Assembly: GCA_021846275.1 (NCBI GenBank)
Contig: JAJZBZ010000001.1
Location: 62,001 to 126,000 of the forward strand
From: Acidobacteriota bacterium
GTDB taxonomy: Bacteria > Acidobacteriota > Terriglobia > Terriglobales > Acidobacteriaceae
DNA length: 64,000 nucleotides
Reading direction: 5' to 3'
The position numbers were made by a program, and so were the translations under genes. Positions 1-7,871 of this stretch are shown here, piece after piece. Position 1 is the stretch's first letter. Every line of letters begins with the position of its first letter. A model generated the notes under the pieces. That model was not told where the DNA came from. It did no database searches and saw only the letters and a list, made by a program, of their open reading frames with translations.

Positions 1-181
1 GGATGAGTCGTCAGGGGTAAGTTGTCAGGGGTCAGTCGTCAGGGATGGGCGGTGGAGGGTGACGGAAAAGCAAAAGCAAAGGCAGAAGCAGATTCCCTGC
101 GGGAATGACAACAAAGGAGCAAGGGCAACAGCAAAGGCAAGAACAAGAGCAGAGGCAGAGCAGGAACAACAGCGAATGGCA
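1..181. repeat. Repeat-bearing intergenic stretch left of the deaminase gene
   Basis: No gene is visible here. The first 45 bases carry scattered GTCGTCA / GTTGTCA heptamers (7-13, 21-27, 35-41), the reverse complement of the TGACGAC heptamer array at 897-938. Bases 88-115 contain a copy of a short element with the palindromic core TTCCCTGCGGGAA, followed by AATGACAACAAA. The rest is a purine-rich run of short AAAGGCA/AAAGCAA-like words. Similar material lies on the other side of the deaminase gene. Confidence 0.6.
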
Positions 182-673
182 CTAGTGGGGATAGGGGGTG
201 CCGTAAGGGATGCGGTTTTCGGATTGGCGCCAGGCGGTGAAGGCGGCTTCCGCTTCGTGGGCGAGGATGGAGCGGACGGGCAGGGCGCGGGCTGAGGATG
301 GAAGGGTGAACTCGCGGTAGAGCGCCTGGTCGCCGAATCCGGCGGCGGCGGCGGCGTGTTGGGTGGCTCCGCAGACGACGCGCTCGATTCCCGCCCAGTA
401 GCAGGCGGCGAGGCACATGGGACAGGGTTCACAGCTTGTGTAGAGCGTGGAGCGGGCGAGGGTGAAGGTGTTCAGGCGGCGGCAGGCGTCGCGGATGGCG
501 TTGACTTCGCCGTGAGCCGTGGGGTCAGAGGTGCGCGTGACGGAGTTTGCGCCCTCGCCGATGAGCGCGCCGTCACGGACGATGACGGCGGCGAATGGGC
601 CGCCGGAGCCGGTTTCAACGTTGTGGACGGCGAGCGCGATGGCGCGGCGGAGGAAATCTTCGTCGGTGGTCAT
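182..673 (-). CDS. Nucleoside/guanine deaminase, CDA superfamily
   Basis: A 163-residue cytosolic zinc deaminase. The zinc site is complete: His54 with Glu56 (AHGE, in place of the more common HAE) and Cys84/Cys87 in the PCPMC motif. The stretch after the second motif, a CYWAGIERVVCG segment followed by AAAAAGFGD and LYRE, matches the guanine deaminase (GuaD) branch better than the TadA tRNA adenosine deaminases. The likely reaction is guanine to xanthine plus ammonia in purine salvage, but substrate choice within this superfamily cannot be fixed from motifs alone. The gene stands alone, flanked on both sides by short repeats. Confidence 0.85.
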   Translation of the reverse strand: MTTDEDFLRRAIALAVHNVETGSGGPFAAVIVRDGALIGEGANSVTRTSDPTAHGEVNAIRDACRRLNTFTLARSTLYTSCEPCPMCLAACYWAGIERVVCGATQHAAAAAGFGDQALYREFTLPSSARALPVRSILAHEAEAAFTAWRQSENRIPYGTPYPH

Positions 674-834
674 TGGGGTGGGCCTCTGAAGTTGATTCTC
701 TCAGAAGGCTGGGGTGGTTATGAGTGGTCAGTCGTCAGGGCATTGCATGCAGCAGACGCGCGCTTTGCGCGCCACGGACTTTTGTGGCGCTTCCGTTGGT
801 CGCGGGTGGGCTGTAGTTGAGGACGATTGGAAAA

Positions 835-862
835 GCAGATTCCCTGCGGGAATGACAACAAA
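835..862 (+). repeat. Dispersed palindromic element, copy 2
   Basis: This copy is identical over 28 bases to 88-115, with a related third copy at 945-970 in which GACAACAAA becomes GAGAACAAG. All three are in the same orientation and share the core TTCCCTGCGGGAA, which can fold as a 5-bp stem with a TGC loop. The spacing and placement in non-coding sequence suggest a REP-like intergenic element. No transposase is nearby. Confidence 0.65.
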
Positions 863-896
863 AATGCAAGGGCAAAAGCAACGGCAAGGGCTTTGC

Positions 897-938
897 TGAC
901 GACTGACGGCTGACGACTGACGACTGACGACTGACGAC
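897..938 (+). repeat. TGACGAC heptamer tandem array
   Basis: Six consecutive 7-base units of TGACGAC, with one G substitution in the second unit (TGACGGC). The reverse complement GTCGTCA occurs singly at 7-13, 35-41 and 731-737. The stretch from 674 to 1008 holds no convincing gene; it contains this array, two copies of the TTCCCTGCGGGAA element and purine-rich filler. Confidence 0.7.
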
Positions 939-1008
939 TTAAAAACAGATTCCCTGCGGGAATGAGAACAAGAAAAGCGAAGACAACGGCAAAGGCTTCG
1001 GTTGCGGT

Positions 1009-3459
1009 TTATGCGAGGGCGGCGGGTTGGGTGGGTTGGGTTCGTTTGGCGCGGTTGCCGGGTTGGGCGAAGACGAGCGGCAGGGCGGCGGCGAGGACTT
1101 CTTCGATGCGGCTGACGTAGTGGATGGTGACGCTTTCCAACTGGGCCGGTGTGAGGTCTTCTTCGACGTTCTGGCGGTTTTCGGCGGGCAGGACGATGTG
1201 TTGGACGCCGGCGCGGCGTGCGGCGAGGAATTTTTCCTTGATGCCGCCGACGGGCAGGACGTTGCCGCTGAGGGTGATTTCGCCGGTCATGGCGGTGAAG
1301 GGACGGACCGGGGTGTTGGTGAGCAGGGAGACGAGGGTGGTGACCATGGTGACGCCGGCGGAGGGTCCGTCCTTGGGGATGGCTCCGGCGGGAACGTGGA
1401 TGTGGAGATCGGTGGCGGTGGTGAAGTCCTCATCGATGCCGACGAAGGCGGAGTTGGAACGGACCCAGGTGAGGGCGGCCTGCATGGACTCCTGCATGAC
1501 GTCGCCGATCTGGCCGGTCATGGTGAATCCGCCCTTGCCCTTCATTTTGTTGGCTTCGACGAAGAGGACATCGCCGCCGGCGGCGGTCCAGGCGAGGCCG
1601 ACGGCGACGCCGGCGCGCTGGGTGCGCTGGAAGATTTCGCTGTCGACGCGAACCTGTTGGCCGCCGAGGAATTGCAGGAGGATTTCCGGGGTGATGGTGA
1701 GGGTTTCGTCGTGGCCTTCGACGATGCGGCGGGCCTGCTTGCGGCAGACGGTGCCGATGACCTGTTCGAGTTTGCGGACGCCGGCCTCGCGGGTGTAATG
1801 GCGGACGATGTGGCGCAGGGATTCGTCGGGGAATTCGATCTGGTCGCCGCGGAGGCCGTTGGCTTCGATCTGGCGCGGGATGAGGTAGTTGAAGGCGATG
1901 TGGACTTTTTCCTCTTCGCTGTAGCCCTGGAGCGGAATGATCTCCATGCGGTCGAGAAGCGGCTCGGGGATGGGGTCGAGCATGTTGGCGGTGCAGATGA
2001 AGAGCACCCTGGAGAGATTGAAAGGGACGTCGAGGTAGTTGTCGCGGAAGGTGGCGTTCTGCTCGGGATCGAGGGTTTCGAGCAGCGCGGATGAGGGGTC
2101 GCCACGGAAGTCGCGACCGAGTTTGTCGATCTCGTCGAGCATGAGGACGGGGTCGTTGACTTCGGCGCGGCGGATGGATTGCATTATCTGGCCGGGGAGC
2201 GCGCCGACGTAGGTGCGGCGATGGCCGCGGATCTCGGCTTCGTCGTGCATGCCGCCGAGGGAGACGCGCTGGAATTTGCGTCCGAGCGCGCGGGCGATGG
2301 AACGACCGAGGGAGGTTTTGCCGACGCCTGGAGGTCCGACGAAGCAGAGGATGGGGCCTTTCATGTCGGGCTTGAGCTGGAGGACGCTGAGGTAGTCGAG
2401 GATGCGGTCCTTGACCTTGGTGAGGCCGTAGTGGTCGGCTTCGAGGATTTCGCGGGCGTGGGCGATGTCGATGGTGGTGCCGGTGCTTTTGTTCCAGGGG
2501 AGCGCGGCGAGCCACTCGACGTAGTTGCGGAGCATGGCGGTGTCAGCGGCCATGGGGGACATGTGGGCGAGGCGGTTGAGTTCCCTGGTGGCCTCTTTGT
2601 GAACGTCGTTGGGCATGCCGGCGGAGTCGATTTTCTGGCGCAGCTCTTCGATGTCGCGCTGGCCGTCGTCGGTGTCGCCGAGTTCTTTCTGGATGGCTTT
2701 GAGCTGCTCGCGGAGGTAGTATTCGCGCTGGGATTGCTGGACCTGGTCCTGGACTTCGCTTTGGATTTTGGTGCGAAGCTGCTGGACTTCGAGTTCCTTG
2801 GCGAGAAGCTGGTTGAGGAGTTCGAGGCGCGCGGAGATGTCGTCGCGTTCGAGCAGGCCCTGTTTGTCGGCGGTGGTGAGGAATGGCAGCGAGGCGGCGA
2901 TGAAGTCGGCGAGGCGGCCGGGTTCGTCGATGTTGGAGGCGATGGTTTGCAGCTCGTCAGAGAGCGTGGGCGAGGCGGAGACGATCTGTTGGAACTGGGC
3001 GACGGCGTTGCGCTGGAGAGCCTCAAGCGCGGGGACGGCATCGGGAGATTCGGGCACGGAGTCGGGGATGGACTCGACCTGGGCGACGAAGAATGGCTCG
3101 GTCTGGACGAAACGCCGGAGGCGAACGCGCTCGGTGCCTTCGGTGAAGACGAAGCGGCTCTGGTTGGGCATTTTGACGACTTTGTGGACGATGGCGAGGG
3201 TTCCCCATTCGTGGAGTTCCTCGGGCGCGGGAGTGTCGACGCGGGGGTCGCGCTGGGCGACGACGACGATGGTGCGCTGTTCGCCGAGGGATTCGATGAG
3301 CTGGATGGAGCTTTCGCGGCCTACGGTGAGAGGCAGGACGGCGTGGGGAAAGAGGACGGTATCTCGAACGGGAAGAACGGGATAGGACCTGGAACCGGCG
3401 TCGGGTGAAGATCGGGGATCGGAACGGTCGGGTTGTTTGTTGCCGGCGATGTTAAACAT
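1009..3459 (-). CDS. lon: ATP-dependent endopeptidase La (Lon)
   Basis: An 816-residue cytosolic AAA+ protease of normal Lon length, which degrades misfolded and regulatory proteins. The N-terminal substrate domain begins with YPVLPVRDTVLFP. A coiled region carries the REYYLREQLKAIQKELG motif. The AAA+ module has Walker A GPPGVGKTS near residue 377 and Walker B VLMLDEIDKL. The C-terminal protease domain has the Ser-Lys dyad: Ser near 700 in PKDGPSAG and Lys near 743 in GGIKEK. The ATG is preceded by GAGGA with 6-base spacing. The gene is monocistronic on this strand, with repeats downstream. Confidence 0.97.
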   Translation of the reverse strand: MFNIAGNKQPDRSDPRSSPDAGSRSYPVLPVRDTVLFPHAVLPLTVGRESSIQLIESLGEQRTIVVVAQRDPRVDTPAPEELHEWGTLAIVHKVVKMPNQSRFVFTEGTERVRLRRFVQTEPFFVAQVESIPDSVPESPDAVPALEALQRNAVAQFQQIVSASPTLSDELQTIASNIDEPGRLADFIAASLPFLTTADKQGLLERDDISARLELLNQLLAKELEVQQLRTKIQSEVQDQVQQSQREYYLREQLKAIQKELGDTDDGQRDIEELRQKIDSAGMPNDVHKEATRELNRLAHMSPMAADTAMLRNYVEWLAALPWNKSTGTTIDIAHAREILEADHYGLTKVKDRILDYLSVLQLKPDMKGPILCFVGPPGVGKTSLGRSIARALGRKFQRVSLGGMHDEAEIRGHRRTYVGALPGQIMQSIRRAEVNDPVLMLDEIDKLGRDFRGDPSSALLETLDPEQNATFRDNYLDVPFNLSRVLFICTANMLDPIPEPLLDRMEIIPLQGYSEEEKVHIAFNYLIPRQIEANGLRGDQIEFPDESLRHIVRHYTREAGVRKLEQVIGTVCRKQARRIVEGHDETLTITPEILLQFLGGQQVRVDSEIFQRTQRAGVAVGLAWTAAGGDVLFVEANKMKGKGGFTMTGQIGDVMQESMQAALTWVRSNSAFVGIDEDFTTATDLHIHVPAGAIPKDGPSAGVTMVTTLVSLLTNTPVRPFTAMTGEITLSGNVLPVGGIKEKFLAARRAGVQHIVLPAENRQNVEEDLTPAQLESVTIHYVSRIEEVLAAALPLVFAQPGNRAKRTQPTQPAALA

Positions 3460-3722
3460 TGAGTGTCCTCGTATCAGCTTTTCTCATTAGACACTTTTAA
3501 CTACGCGAAAGTTGCAAAATCCGATTTCGGGCTGGGGAATCTGGAATGCGGTGTCTGGCGTGTGGCGCGGCGACAGACGCTGAGACGGCGATACGGAATT
3601 GGTGGGGAAATGTTCCGACGGGGATGGGGTTGGCGAAGATTCATGACAGGTTTATGCGTCCGCTGAGGTTATCGGCGCGGGGCGGATGGGCTTGAGAGGG
3701 ATTGTGCGGGGTGGGAATCGAA

Positions 3723-4547
3723 TCAGGACTGAGGAGCTTCACGGTAGCGACCGAGTTCGCGGACCATGGCGCAGTGGGGATGGAGCGCGGAGCGGACCTG
3801 ATCGGCGGCGTCGGGGTGGGAGAGCTGGCAATCGACGTAGAAGATGTATTCCCAGGGGCTGCCGTGGACGGGCCGGGACTCGATTTTGGTGAGATTGGTT
3901 CCCTGCTCGGCGATCTTCTGAAGGGCGGCGACGAGCGAGCCGGGACGATTTTCGACGGAAAAGGCGAGGCTCAGTTTGTTCGGGTCGGCGACGGGCTGGG
4001 CGTCAGCACGGCGGCGGAGCAGGAAGAAGCGGGTGTAGTTTTCGGGGTTGTCTTCGATGTCGGCGGCGAGGATTTCGGCTCCGTATTCGCGGGCCGCGTG
4101 GCGGCTGGCGATGGCGGCGGCGGAGCGGTTGTTGGTTTCGACGAGATGCTTGACGCTGCCGGCGGTGTCATAGAAGGCGCTGGCGCGGAGGGTGGTGTGG
4201 GCGGCGAAGAAGCGACGGCACTGAGCGAGCGCGACGGGATGGGAGTGGACGGTGCGAACGTCGGCGAGCTGGACGCCGGGCAGGGCGATGAGATTGTGGC
4301 GGATGCGCAGGAGCGACTCGGCGAGGATGACGAGATCGTGGCGGAGCAGAAGGTCGAAGTGCTCGATGACGGAGCCGGCGAGGCTGTTTTCGATGGGGAC
4401 GACGGCGGCATCGACGCGGCCCTCGGCAAGCGCGGCGAAGACGTCGGCGGAGAGCGCGCAGGGGACGACGGTCGCCTCGGCGACGAGACGGGTGGCGGCT
4501 TCGTGGCTGAAGGCGCCGATTTCACCCTGTATGGCTACGAGAGGCAC
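3723..4547 (-). CDS. pheA: Prephenate dehydratase
   Basis: Converts prephenate to phenylpyruvate in phenylalanine synthesis. The first two thirds are the periplasmic-binding-like PDT domain, opening with VAIQGEIGAFSHEAA and ending with the ENYTRFFLL motif, whose TRF is conserved in the active site. The last 80 or so residues are an ACT domain with NRPGSL and ESRP, the expected phenylalanine sensor. There is no chorismate mutase domain. I place the start at the GTG at 4547 because AGGAGA lies just upstream and the family normally begins here; an in-frame ATG at 4598 would add 17 unlikely residues. It lies downstream of ubiA on the same strand. Confidence 0.93.
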   Translation of the reverse strand: MPLVAIQGEIGAFSHEAATRLVAEATVVPCALSADVFAALAEGRVDAAVVPIENSLAGSVIEHFDLLLRHDLVILAESLLRIRHNLIALPGVQLADVRTVHSHPVALAQCRRFFAAHTTLRASAFYDTAGSVKHLVETNNRSAAAIASRHAAREYGAEILAADIEDNPENYTRFFLLRRRADAQPVADPNKLSLAFSVENRPGSLVAALQKIAEQGTNLTKIESRPVHGSPWEYIFYVDCQLSHPDAADQVRSALHPHCAMVRELGRYREAPQS

Positions 4548-4659
4548 GAGGTCTCCTGAATGACTGCAATGCGTGTGCGATGGAATGCTGCGGAGCAACT
4601 CTCCATCATACCGGGTTTTGCGCCGACGACGGGTGAGCGCGACGGGGCGCGGACCTGAT

Positions 4660-5529
4660 TCAGGAGATTTTTTTGAGGGCGAGGTCGGCGGCGGTGGCGA
4701 GGAAGAAGACGCTGGCGATGATGCCGTTCATGGTGAAGAAGGCGGCGTTGAGGCGGGTGAGGTCGTTGGGTGAGACGAGGCGGTGTTCGTAGGTGAGCAG
4801 TGCGGCGACGAGGGCGACGCCGAGATTGCCGGGCCAGGCGAAGTGAAAGAGTGCGGCGAAGACGACGAGCGCGAGGACGACGGCGACGTGGAAGGCGCGG
4901 GCGATGCGGAAGGCGGCGACGAGGCCGAGCGACTGCGGGATGCTGTGGAGTCCGGACAGGCGGTCGTGGTCGTAGTCCTGGCAGGCGTAGAGGATGTCGA
5001 AGCCGGCGGTCCAGAGCAGGACGATGAGGGTGAGCAGGGTGATGCGCGGAGAGAGCGAGCCGCGGACGGCGATCCAGGCGGCGGAGGGTGCGATGCCGAG
5101 CGAGAGGCCGAGGACGAGATGGCTGAGGCGCGACCAGCGCTTGGTGTAGGAGTAACCGAAGAGGACGAGCAGAACGACGGGCGAGAGCAGGAGCGTGAGG
5201 CGGTTGAGCTGCGAGCAGGCGAGCAGGAACAAGGCGGCCATGACGACCGTGAAGGCGAGGACGTAGCCGGGGGAGAGCAGTCCGGCGGGGATGGCGCGGG
5301 TGCGTGTGCGGGGGTTGGCGGCGTCGAGCGAGGCGTCGGCCCAGCGGTTGAAGGCCATGGCGGCGGAGCGGGCGGTGACCATGGCGACGATGATCCACAA
5401 TGTCGCGTGGAGTGAGGGCAGGCCACGGGCGGCGAGGATGGCTCCGGTGAGCGCGAAGGGGAGCGCGAAGATGGAGTGCTCCCACTTGATCATTTCGAGG
5501 GTGGTGCGGATCTGGGTGAAGGCGGACAT
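4660..5529 (-). CDS. UbiA-family polyprenyltransferase (4-hydroxybenzoate or MqnP type)
   Basis: A 289-residue integral membrane prenyltransferase with about eight hydrophobic segments. The first Asp-rich motif is at residues 61-78 (NRWADASLDAANPRTRTR) and the second is DYDHDR near 190; these bind Mg-diphosphate of the prenyl donor. The family attaches a polyprenyl chain to an aromatic acid during quinone synthesis. The QDYDHDRLSGLHSIP form resembles the UbiA-like group used in the futalosine menaquinone pathway (MqnP), but that assignment is inference. A flavin prenyltransferase gene (ubiX type) lies at 28.9 kb and could act in the following decarboxylation. Confidence 0.9.
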   Translation of the reverse strand: MSAFTQIRTTLEMIKWEHSIFALPFALTGAILAARGLPSLHATLWIIVAMVTARSAAMAFNRWADASLDAANPRTRTRAIPAGLLSPGYVLAFTVVMAALFLLACSQLNRLTLLLSPVVLLVLFGYSYTKRWSRLSHLVLGLSLGIAPSAAWIAVRGSLSPRITLLTLIVLLWTAGFDILYACQDYDHDRLSGLHSIPQSLGLVAAFRIARAFHVAVVLALVVFAALFHFAWPGNLGVALVAALLTYEHRLVSPNDLTRLNAAFFTMNGIIASVFFLATAADLALKKIS

Positions 5530-5667
5530 GGGGTGGGATTCCTAGGTTAGTGTAGCGTTTTTGGCGGCCGGGCTGGCGGCTGGCTGGGCGGGGTGGAATT
5601 TGCGTGGTGGATTGGCTGGCCGGGTGATAGGATGCAAGCCATAGAAATCAGCAGGCGAGGAGCGGGG

Positions 5668-7758
5668 ATGCAGCGGAAGATCTGGTTGGGTGTTGTGCTG
5701 GCGATGATGCCGGTGGCGGGGATGGCGCAGAGCGCGCCGAAGCAGTTGTTCGGATACAAAGATGCGGCGGCGGAGGCGCGGCTGGATGAGGAGTTTCTGG
5801 CGGTGCCGGATGCGAAGCTGGCGGGCGCGGACCTGAAGACTCTGACGGCGGAGCCGCATCTGGCGAGTTCGCCGGAGGATTTGAAGACGGCGCAGTTTGT
5901 GGCGGCGAAGTTTCGCGCGGCGGGACTGGAGACGGAGATTGTGCCGTATCGGGTGCTGATGAACCAGCCGCGGAAGGTGAGTTTCGAGGCGAAGACGGAT
6001 GACGGAAAACTGTTGGCGACGGGGCCGACGCCGGAGCATGTGGCGGGCGATCCATATGACGACAATCCGAAGGTGGTGATGCCGTTCAATGGGTCGTCGG
6101 CGTCGGGGGACGTGACGGGCGAAGTGGTGTATGCGAATTATGGGACGCTGGCGGATTATGATCGGCTGGCGGCAGAGCATGTGGACCTGCACGGGAAGAT
6201 TGTGCTGGCGCGGTATGGCGGGAATTTTCGCGGGGTGAAGGTGTATATTGCGCAGCAGCGCGGGGCGGCGGGAGTGCTGATCTATTCCGACCCGCGCGAC
6301 GACGGGTATTACCAGGGCGATGTCTATCCGCATGGGCCGTGGCGGCCGGCGACGGGCGTGCAGCGCGGGTCGGTGCAGTATCTGTTCAAGTATCCGGGCG
6401 ATCCGCAGACGCCGGGCGTGGCTTCGACGGTGGATTTGCCGGATTCGGCGCGGATGGACCCGATGAAGACGGGAAATCAGCCGACGATTCCGGCGATTCC
6501 GATCAGCTATCACGATGCGGAGCCGATTCTGCGCGCGCTGACGGGCGACCCGGTTCCGACGAGCTGGCAAGGCGCGCTGCCGTTTCACTATCACGTGGGC
6601 GGGAGCGGAGTGACGGTGCATATGGTTTCGGATCAGGATTACAAGATCCGAACCATCTGGGACGTGATTGGCCGGGTGAAAGGGACGGAGCAGCCGGATG
6701 CGTGGGTGGTGCTGGGGAATCATCGCGATGCGTGGGTGTATGGAGCGGTGGACCCGAACAGCGGGACGGCTTCGATGCTGGAGGCGGTGCGCGGGATTGG
6801 CGTGCTGATGAGCAAGGGTTGGCGACCGAAGCGGACGATTGTGTTCGCGAGCTGGGACGCGGAAGAAGAAGGGCTGATCGGCTCGACGGAGTGGGCGGAG
6901 CAGAATGCGGCAGCGTTGCAGAAGGCGGTGGCGTACTTCAATGTGGACGTGGCGGTGGCGGGGCCGAATTTTTCGGCGGACGCGGTGCCTTCGCTGAAGA
7001 TGTTTCTGCGGGAGCTGACGAAGGAGGTTGCGAGTCCGGCGGGTGGAAGCGTGTATTCGCAGTGGAGTTCGCGCAGCTCGCATGAGGCTGCGGCGGCGAA
7101 GGGCGAGGCGGTGGCTCCGGTGGGCGACCTGGGATCGGGATCGGATTTCACGCCGTTTCTGCAACACCTGGGCGTGCCTTCGACGGATATAGGGTCGCAG
7201 GGCGCGTATGGGGTGTATCACTCGGTGTTTGACAACTATGCGTGGTACACGATGAATGCTGATCCGCATTTTGTGTATTTGCAGGAGATGGCGCGAGTCT
7301 TTGGCCTGGAGGCGCTGCACATGGCTGATGCCGACGTGCTGCCGCTGGATTATGTGACCTATGGCAAGGAGCTGACGGAGTATCTGAAGGACGCACAGGC
7401 GAAGTCGAGCGCGAAGACGCTGGATTTTGGCCCGGCGCTTGCTGCGGCCGGGCAGTTTACGGCGGCGGCGGAGCAGGCGATGAAGGTGGAGATGAATCCA
7501 CCGGCGGATCCTGCGGCGCTGAACCAGTCGCTGCGTGGGGTGGAGACGGCGTTTCTGAGCCGGGCGGGATTGCCGAATCGACCGTGGTACAAGCACACGA
7601 TCTATGCGCCGGGTGAGTATACGGGGTATTCGGCGGTGGATATTCCGGGGGTGAATGAGGCGCTGGACGCGGGCAAGACGGCTGTGGCGGCGGAGCAGCT
7701 CAAGGTGCTGACGGCGGCGATGGAACGGGCGGCGCGGCTGTTGCAGACGGCGCAGTAG
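5668..7758 (+). CDS. Secreted M28 zinc peptidase, glutamate carboxypeptidase II-like
   Basis: A 696-residue exported peptidase. The start is the ATG at 5668, which follows GAGGAG and opens a clean signal peptide (MQRKIWLGVVLAMMPVAGMAQS). A PA domain lies in the first half. The M28 domain has the full co-catalytic set: His352, Asp362, general base Glu399 and ligand Glu400 in SWDAEEEG, Asp427 and His518 in YHSVFD. The C-terminal dimerisation-like domain is present, so the architecture is that of GCPII/NAALADase. It probably cleaves C-terminal residues from peptides in the periplasm. It has a convergent partner downstream and no operon mates. Confidence 0.93.
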   Translation: MQRKIWLGVVLAMMPVAGMAQSAPKQLFGYKDAAAEARLDEEFLAVPDAKLAGADLKTLTAEPHLASSPEDLKTAQFVAAKFRAAGLETEIVPYRVLMNQPRKVSFEAKTDDGKLLATGPTPEHVAGDPYDDNPKVVMPFNGSSASGDVTGEVVYANYGTLADYDRLAAEHVDLHGKIVLARYGGNFRGVKVYIAQQRGAAGVLIYSDPRDDGYYQGDVYPHGPWRPATGVQRGSVQYLFKYPGDPQTPGVASTVDLPDSARMDPMKTGNQPTIPAIPISYHDAEPILRALTGDPVPTSWQGALPFHYHVGGSGVTVHMVSDQDYKIRTIWDVIGRVKGTEQPDAWVVLGNHRDAWVYGAVDPNSGTASMLEAVRGIGVLMSKGWRPKRTIVFASWDAEEEGLIGSTEWAEQNAAALQKAVAYFNVDVAVAGPNFSADAVPSLKMFLRELTKEVASPAGGSVYSQWSSRSSHEAAAAKGEAVAPVGDLGSGSDFTPFLQHLGVPSTDIGSQGAYGVYHSVFDNYAWYTMNADPHFVYLQEMARVFGLEALHMADADVLPLDYVTYGKELTEYLKDAQAKSSAKTLDFGPALAAAGQFTAAAEQAMKVEMNPPADPAALNQSLRGVETAFLSRAGLPNRPWYKHTIYAPGEYTGYSAVDIPGVNEALDAGKTAVAAEQLKVLTAAMERAARLLQTAQ

Positions 7759-7789
7759 CGGAGGATGTGAGGTTTCAGCGGCTTAGGCA

Positions 7790-7840
7790 AGAAGCGGCTG
7801 AGTGGGATTTCCGTGCGCGGGGATTCACTCAGCCGCTTCT
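7790..7840. terminator. Shared hairpin terminator between convergent genes
   Basis: A perfect 15-bp inverted repeat, AGAAGCGGCTGAGTG (7790-7804) with its complement at 7826-7840, separated by 21 bases. It sits in the 113-base gap between the M28 peptidase and the convergent phosphoesterase gene, so it probably serves both. The T-tract on either side is poor. Confidence 0.7.
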
Positions 7841-7871
7841 GCGTTTGCGGCAGCGCATTCACGAACGGGAA

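Noticed and set aside
897-938. CRISPR array
   Set aside because: Units are only 7 bases with no spacers and no cas genes nearby.
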